Below, in pieces: positions 1 to 6,481 of a stretch of 6,481 bases of DNA. Source of the stretch: an uncultured Acidobacteriota bacterium (lineage in GTDB: Bacteria; Acidobacteriota; Blastocatellia; RBC074); the NCBI GenBank assembly GCA_937967285.1, contig CALBSU010000427.1:1-6481 (forward strand), read 5' to 3'. The notes beneath the pieces were generated by a model. That model was not told where the DNA came from. It searched no databases and saw only the letters and a list, made by a program, of their open reading frames with translations. The stretch's first letter is position 1. Each line of letters begins with the position of its first letter. A program made the translations under genes and the position numbers.

Positions 1-2752
<2,752 letters not shown>

Positions 2753-2756
2753 CGGG

Positions 2757-2912
2757 ATGTTGTAAGTTGAAAGTCCGATCGAATCAATCTGACGTCCCGG
2801 TTACGGGGTCCGCGCTCTTTATCCGGTGCCTCGACCGGTGCCGGACTTCCGAACCGATATCAATTATTGCGACGTATCAATATTCTCACTTTTGACTTTC
2901 AACTTACAACAT
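2757..2912. repeat. 19-bp perfect inverted repeat bracketing the gap between the DUF2071-like gene and the kinase
   Basis: The arms are 2757-2775 (ATGTTGTAAGTTGAAAGTC) and 2894-2912 (its exact reverse complement), 118 nt apart. Each arm reads as heptamer units GTTGTAA-GTTGAAA, a variant of the AGTAGAA repeats at 6305-6389. One arm abuts the upstream stop codon (2913-2915) and the other ends 4 nt before the kinase ATG. Weaker similarity continues past the arms towards GATGC on both sides. The interior holds a direct repeat CCGGTGCC (2823-2830, 2835-2842) and a direct repeat TATCAAT (2858-2864, 2875-2881). I saw no convincing promoter or terminator in it. Confidence 0.85.
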
Positions 2913-3752
2913 TCACGATGCATAAGCGTATCTCATCATCCTGACTTCCTCATTCAGGCCAGGATTGATGATCGAGGGCGAATAGTTCTGGCACTTCATC
3001 GTCCTCTGAACGACCGCCAGGGCGGGGAAGCCGATCGAGTCCCTCGAAACGAGACCCGACCGCTGCAACATCTCCGATTGCCCGCTTCGCAGCTCAGCCT
3101 TCGTGAATGCAGCGCCCGAATTACGCGTCACATACGAACCGGTCGATCCGTCGCGGCGCTCGAAGTAGGTCGTTACCATATCCGCGAAGAGCGAAGCCGG
3201 GAACATGCCGCCGTCAGGGTTCATCACCGCCTCTCCCGTATCGACGATGTCCCACGAGGCGTTCTCCCACTGGCTCTGCGTGTGCAGATGATAATGGGAA
3301 TACCTGCCCCGTGACGGATCGTAGGTCACCTGAAACTCCATCGCTCCCAGATGCCACGGCATCGGCCACAGGTTCCTCATTCCGACCGCCGAGAGCGATC
3401 CCAGCGAGGTCCCGATCAGCCATTGCGCCGGTTTTCCGTCCCTGATCACGTGTAATCTGTATTCTGTCTGCTCGAAGATGCCTTTGCCGTCAACCTTCGA
3501 TCCGTTGTCGATGAATGAAACGACCGACAGCCAGGCTGTCCGTCTGCCGTCGATTATTGATTCCGCCAGTTCAAACCCGGCCGGGACCAGCCTTCTCGCC
3601 GCTGCCGGCGAGACCGCATATACCAGCATCGATACATGCCTCAGTTCGGCTGTCACGCTCACGCTCCCCCTCTTTACGTCGGGTGAGATTCCTGACAGGG
3701 TTGAAGTGGGTCGTTCCTGATTCATCTTCGGGATCTCGCGGTTGATTAGCAC
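2913..3752 (-). CDS. DUF2071 / acetoacetate-decarboxylase-like protein, function unknown
   Basis: This is a soluble protein of about 279 residues with no signal peptide or membrane helix. By recall of family patterns it resembles DUF2071/acetoacetate-decarboxylase-fold proteins. Counting from the GTG start, the supporting stretches are VSPAAARRLVPAGFEL near 47-62 with WLSVVSF just after, EYRLHVIRDGKP at about 97-108, and GTSLGSLSAVGMRNLWPMPWH at about 114-134. I could not place a catalytic lysine and make no enzyme claim. An in-frame ATG lies at 3773, but nothing upstream of it looks like a ribosome site. The GTG at 3750-3752 has AAGGAGGGAG just upstream and is preferred; an ATG at 3725 is also possible. 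The gene sits 160 nt before the kinase on the same strand and is the first gene after the sigma-54-type promoter at 3815-3830. Coding status is secure; family is moderate. Confidence 0.8.
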   Translation of the reverse strand: MLINREIPKMNQERPTSTLSGISPDVKRGSVSVTAELRHVSMLVYAVSPAAARRLVPAGFELAESIIDGRRTAWLSVVSFIDNGSKVDGKGIFEQTEYRLHVIRDGKPAQWLIGTSLGSLSAVGMRNLWPMPWHLGAMEFQVTYDPSRGRYSHYHLHTQSQWENASWDIVDTGEAVMNPDGGMFPASLFADMVTTYFERRDGSTGSYVTRNSGAAFTKAELRSGQSEMLQRSGLVSRDSIGFPALAVVQRTMKCQNYSPSIINPGLNEEVRMMRYAYAS

Positions 3753-3760
3753 TGAATCTT

Positions 3761-3770
3761 CTCCCTCCTT
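3761..3770 (-). promoter_or_regulatory. Shine-Dalgarno site that decides the GTG start at 3752
   Basis: The minus strand reads AAGGAGGGAG. GGAG ends 8 nt before GTG (3750-3752), a normal distance. The site lies inside the reading frame if the ATG at 3773 is used, which argues against that ATG. I infer the GTG start; the protein N-terminus would settle it. Confidence 0.6.
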
Positions 3771-3814
3771 CATTTTCTATTATTTCTACAGCGATCATTG
3801 GACACCCTGACTTA

Positions 3815-3830
3815 TGCATTTACCGTGCCA
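3815..3830 (-). promoter_or_regulatory. Sigma-54 (-24/-12) promoter facing the DUF2071-like gene
   Basis: The minus strand reads TGGCACGGTAAATGCA. Against the known consensus TGGCACG-N4-TTGCW, the -24 block matches 7 of 7 and the -12 block 4 of 5. The invariant GG (3828-3829) and GC (3816-3817) are present at the correct spacing. Transcription should begin near 3804, leaving a leader of about 50 nt to the GTG at 3752. A sigma-54 activator gene lies two genes downstream, which fits. Being intergenic and correctly oriented makes a chance match less likely. Confidence 0.7.
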
Positions 3831-3842
3831 GACGTTATCTGG
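3828..3842. promoter_or_regulatory. Palindrome CCAGA-N5-TCTGG overlapping the -24 element
   Basis: Perfect 5-bp arms (3828-3832 and 3838-3842) surround CGTTA. The palindrome overlaps the -24 end of the sigma-54 promoter, a position where a bound repressor would block polymerase. A binding role is inferred from position only. Confidence 0.3.
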
Positions 3843-3867
3843 ACAATGGTTCGTGATAAGTCCTTTA

Positions 3868-3882
3868 AATGCAATGAGCATT
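3868..3882. promoter_or_regulatory. Candidate upstream activator site 1, AATGC-N5-GCATT
   Basis: Perfect 5-bp arms flank AATGA. The centre (3875) lies about 70 bp upstream of the predicted transcription start near 3804, within the usual range for NtrC-type activators. It shares the TGC-N5-GCA core with the site at 3945-3961. Confidence 0.4.
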
Positions 3883-3944
3883 GCCTGGCGATTGTGCGTG
3901 TATCTGTCACAAATGTATCGCAGTTTGCAAAATGCCCCGGTTTG

Positions 3945-3961
3945 TTTTGCGATATGCAAAA
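3945..3961. promoter_or_regulatory. Candidate upstream activator site 2, TTTTGC-N5-GCAAAA
   Basis: Perfect 6-bp arms flank GATAT. The centre (3953) is about 150 bp upstream of the predicted start and 78 bp from site 1. A half-degenerate relative, TTTGC-AAAAT-GCCCC, lies at 3924-3938 between the two. Paired sites of this type are typical for sigma-54 activators; which protein binds is inferred. Confidence 0.42.
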
Positions 3962-4076
3962 ACTTGTCCAGGACGGGAGGCGGCGCGCCTCTTATCGGGA
4001 GAATTGATAAGTGATTCTGTAAAGTCTTTAATAGCAGCTATTTGAATATGAGAGTTGTCAGTCGTTCATCGCACTG

Positions 4077-4102
4077 CAATAAACCTATCGAGGTTTTTAT
4101 TG
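4077..4102. terminator. Candidate hairpin terminator below the exporter operon
   Basis: The stem CAATAA-ACCT pairs across an ATCG loop with AGGT-TTATTG, with a two-T bulge in the right arm. It starts about 100 nt after the permease stop codon. The T-run is better on the plus strand (GGTTTTTATT) than on the minus strand (GGTTTATTG), so it is a modest terminator for the leftward operon and may act in both directions. No plus-strand gene is seen upstream. Confidence 0.4.
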
Positions 4103-4204
4103 GATGATTGAGATTCAGTATCCGGACTTTCGCACCGATCGGGCGAAAGGATTTGTGAAGGATTTGCAATATGCGAATCTGGTCAATGTCTGGACGGCTC
4201 CGGA

Positions 4205-5356
4205 TCATCCTATCTTCCGGTTGAATCTGACGGAACTGATGGTGATCAGGATAACGGCCATGACAGATAGAATCAGGGTCTGTTTCCAGAGGGAACTGAA
4301 GCCGGCGCCGCGGAGGATGATGGCCCTGAAGATCTCGATCAGGTAGGTCGTCGGGATGAGACCGCTGATGACCTGAAAGGCGGTCGGCATGGTGTTGATC
4401 GGGAAGATGTAGCCCGAGAGGAAGATCGACGGCATCATGGTTCCGAAGGCTGCCTGCATGGCCTCCTGCTGGGACTGGGCTCTGGTGGAGATGAGCAGTC
4501 CGAGCCCGAGCATAGTGACGATGAACGGGACGGTCAGAAGGAGGAGGAGCAGGATGTTGCCCCTGATCGGAACCTGAAACAGCCAGCGCATGAAGATGAG
4601 CATGAGGCTCAGCTCTCCGAAGGCTACTGCCGCATACGGGATGATCTTGCCGATCATCAGTCCGAGCGGGCGCACGGGCGTCATGTAGAGCTGTTCGAGC
4701 GTGCCGCGCTCGCGCTCCCTGACGATCGCCAGTGCCGTCAGCATAACGGTCATGATCTGTATCAGAACAGCGAGCATGCCCGGAATCAGGAAGTTCGCCG
4801 AGCGTGAATCGGGATTGAAGAGGACCCTGGGGCGGGCCTCTACCGGCAGTTGCTGACGCACGGCCGTGACGCTGAGCGACCTTTCAAGCGATTCCCGCAG
4901 CGCGATGGCGTTCGCGACGTTGAGCGCCTCGCCGGCGACGGAGGATTCCGAACCATCGACCAGCACCAGAATGCTGGCCGTCTCTCCGGCCAGCAACCGC
5001 CGCGAGTAATCGGGCGGGATTCTGATTCCGACCTTGGCTCTCCCGCTGATGATCTCGTCGTTGAGCTTAGACTCTGAATCGACGTACGACCGGATCTCGA
5101 AATCGTCGGTATTGATGAAGCGGTCGAGCAGTCGCCGGCTCTCCTGCGTCCGTGCGCCGTCGTAAACCGCCGTCGGAATGTTCCTGACGTTAGTGTTGAT
5201 CGCGAAACCGATCATAAACATCTGGAGGACCGGAATCAGCACCGTGAAGAAGAGCGCCATCGGATCCCGCCGGATGTGGATGGCCTCCTTCCTGAGCACC
5301 GGAATCATTCCCGTCAGCGGGTTCACCCTGGTTCGATTGCCTGCGGAATCCTCCAT
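4205..5356 (-). CDS. ABC-2 type exporter permease (YbhS/YbhR-like)
   Basis: This is the membrane subunit of the ABC exporter, 383 residues. A cytoplasmic N-terminus with [12 protein letters not shown] (21-32) leads to helix 1 (about 33-53). A large extracytoplasmic domain follows (about 54-185), then helices near 188-210, 238-259, 266-290, 303-322 and 360-376. The sequence [18 protein letters not shown] (213-230) is the typical cytoplasmic coupling region of this family, and [11 protein letters not shown] (314-324) and [11 protein letters not shown] (334-344) are also typical. The ATG at 5354-5356 is 1 nt after the ATPase stop codon and has a strong ribosome site. E. coli has two such permeases (YbhS and YbhR). 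Only one is present here, with no gene in the next 430 nt, so a homodimer is likely. The substrate cannot be read from the sequence; drugs or other amphiphiles are the usual proposals. Confidence 0.94.
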   Translation of the reverse strand: MEDSAGNRTRVNPLTGMIPVLRKEAIHIRRDPMALFFTVLIPVLQMFMIGFAINTNVRNIPTAVYDGARTQESRRLLDRFINTDDFEIRSYVDSESKLNDEIISGRAKVGIRIPPDYSRRLLAGETASILVLVDGSESSVAGEALNVANAIALRESLERSLSVTAVRQQLPVEARPRVLFNPDSRSANFLIPGMLAVLIQIMTVMLTALAIVRERERGTLEQLYMTPVRPLGLMIGKIIPYAAVAFGELSLMLIFMRWLFQVPIRGNILLLLLLTVPFIVTMLGLGLLISTRAQSQQEAMQAAFGTMMPSIFLSGYIFPINTMPTAFQVISGLIPTTYLIEIFRAIILRGAGFSSLWKQTLILSVMAVILITISSVRFNRKIG

Positions 5357-5357
5357 C

Positions 5358-6481
<1,124 letters not shown>

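Larger units (their letters stand above)
3774..4204. other. Gene-free 431-bp regulatory region between the exporter operon and the two-component operon
   Basis: I see no credible gene here on either strand; short open frames lack ribosome sites and family signatures. The stretch is visibly more AT-rich than its flanks. It holds the sigma-54-type promoter and the three spaced palindromes listed separately. It also has a GC-rich hairpin at 3977-3991 (GAGGCG-GCG-CGCCTC), a second inverted pair CTTATC/GATAAG (3991-3996, 4006-4011), a direct repeat TGATAAGT (3854-3861, 4005-4012), and a 13-bp palindrome AATAGC-A-GCTATT (4030-4042). The exporter terminator candidate is near its right end. Both flanking genes point left, so only one promoter is required. 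Confidence 0.6.

Noticed and set aside
2798..2809. CCCG-GTTA-CGGG hairpin between the DUF2071-like gene and the kinase as a terminator
   Set aside because: Only a 4-bp stem with no T-run on either strand.
2828..2844. Second sigma-54-like motif on the minus strand upstream of the kinase (CGGCACCGGTCGAGGCA)
   Set aside because: With correct spacing the -12 element reads GG instead of GC. A GC appears only at a spacing one base too long. Both violate the invariant positions.
3772..3790. TTTTCTATTATTTCTAC just upstream of the DUF2071-like gene as a decayed heptamer repeat
   Set aside because: It resembles the CTTTCTAC units but is imperfect, short and without an inverted partner. Chance in an AT-rich stretch is enough.
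3798..4007. Plus-strand 69-codon open frame in the regulatory region
   Set aside because: No ribosome site and no family signature; it covers the promoter and palindromes, which explain the region better.
4104..4346. Plus-strand 80-codon open frame starting in the intergenic region
   Set aside because: More than half of it runs antisense through the end of the permease gene. It has no Shine-Dalgarno site and no recognisable family.

Overview
The window comes from a bacterium, almost certainly one with a Gram-negative envelope. The main reason is the end of an HlyD-type periplasmic adaptor next to a YbhF-type ABC exporter. The coding sequence is moderately GC-rich by eye. A sigma-54 activator together with a -24/-12 promoter shows that sigma-54 is in use. 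I cannot name the genus, and an uncultured lineage is possible. All five supported genes lie on the minus strand, so transcription runs from high to low coordinates.

Right part (4205-6481), in transcription order: the last 36 residues of an HlyD/YbhG-like adaptor, a 313-residue ABC ATPase, and a 383-residue ABC-2 permease. Together they form a compact drug- or lipid-type exporter operon. The ATPase and permease are 1 nt apart, and the permease has a strong Shine-Dalgarno site inside the end of the ATPase gene. The adaptor and ATPase are separated by a perfect 30-bp inverted repeat built of 7-nt units (AGTAGAA). One arm of it supplies the adaptor's stop codon.

Middle (3753-4204): a gene-poor, AT-richer stretch with a candidate terminator for the exporter operon. 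It also holds a near-consensus sigma-54 promoter facing left and three short palindromes with 5-nt spacers at and upstream of that promoter.

Left part (1-3752): a DUF2071/acetoacetate-decarboxylase-like protein of unknown function, then a nine-helix membrane histidine kinase, then an NtrC-family response regulator cut by the window edge. Kinase and regulator overlap by ATGA. The regulator carries the GAFTGA loop that contacts sigma-54. The simplest model is a self-contained circuit in which kinase and regulator activate the sigma-54 promoter of their own upstream gene and perhaps their own expression.

The most unusual feature is shared by two unrelated gene junctions (2753-2912 and 6300-6389). 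Each is bracketed by inverted copies of related heptamer repeats. These run from the stop codon of the upstream gene to within 4-5 nt of the next start codon, where a ribosome binding site would be expected.
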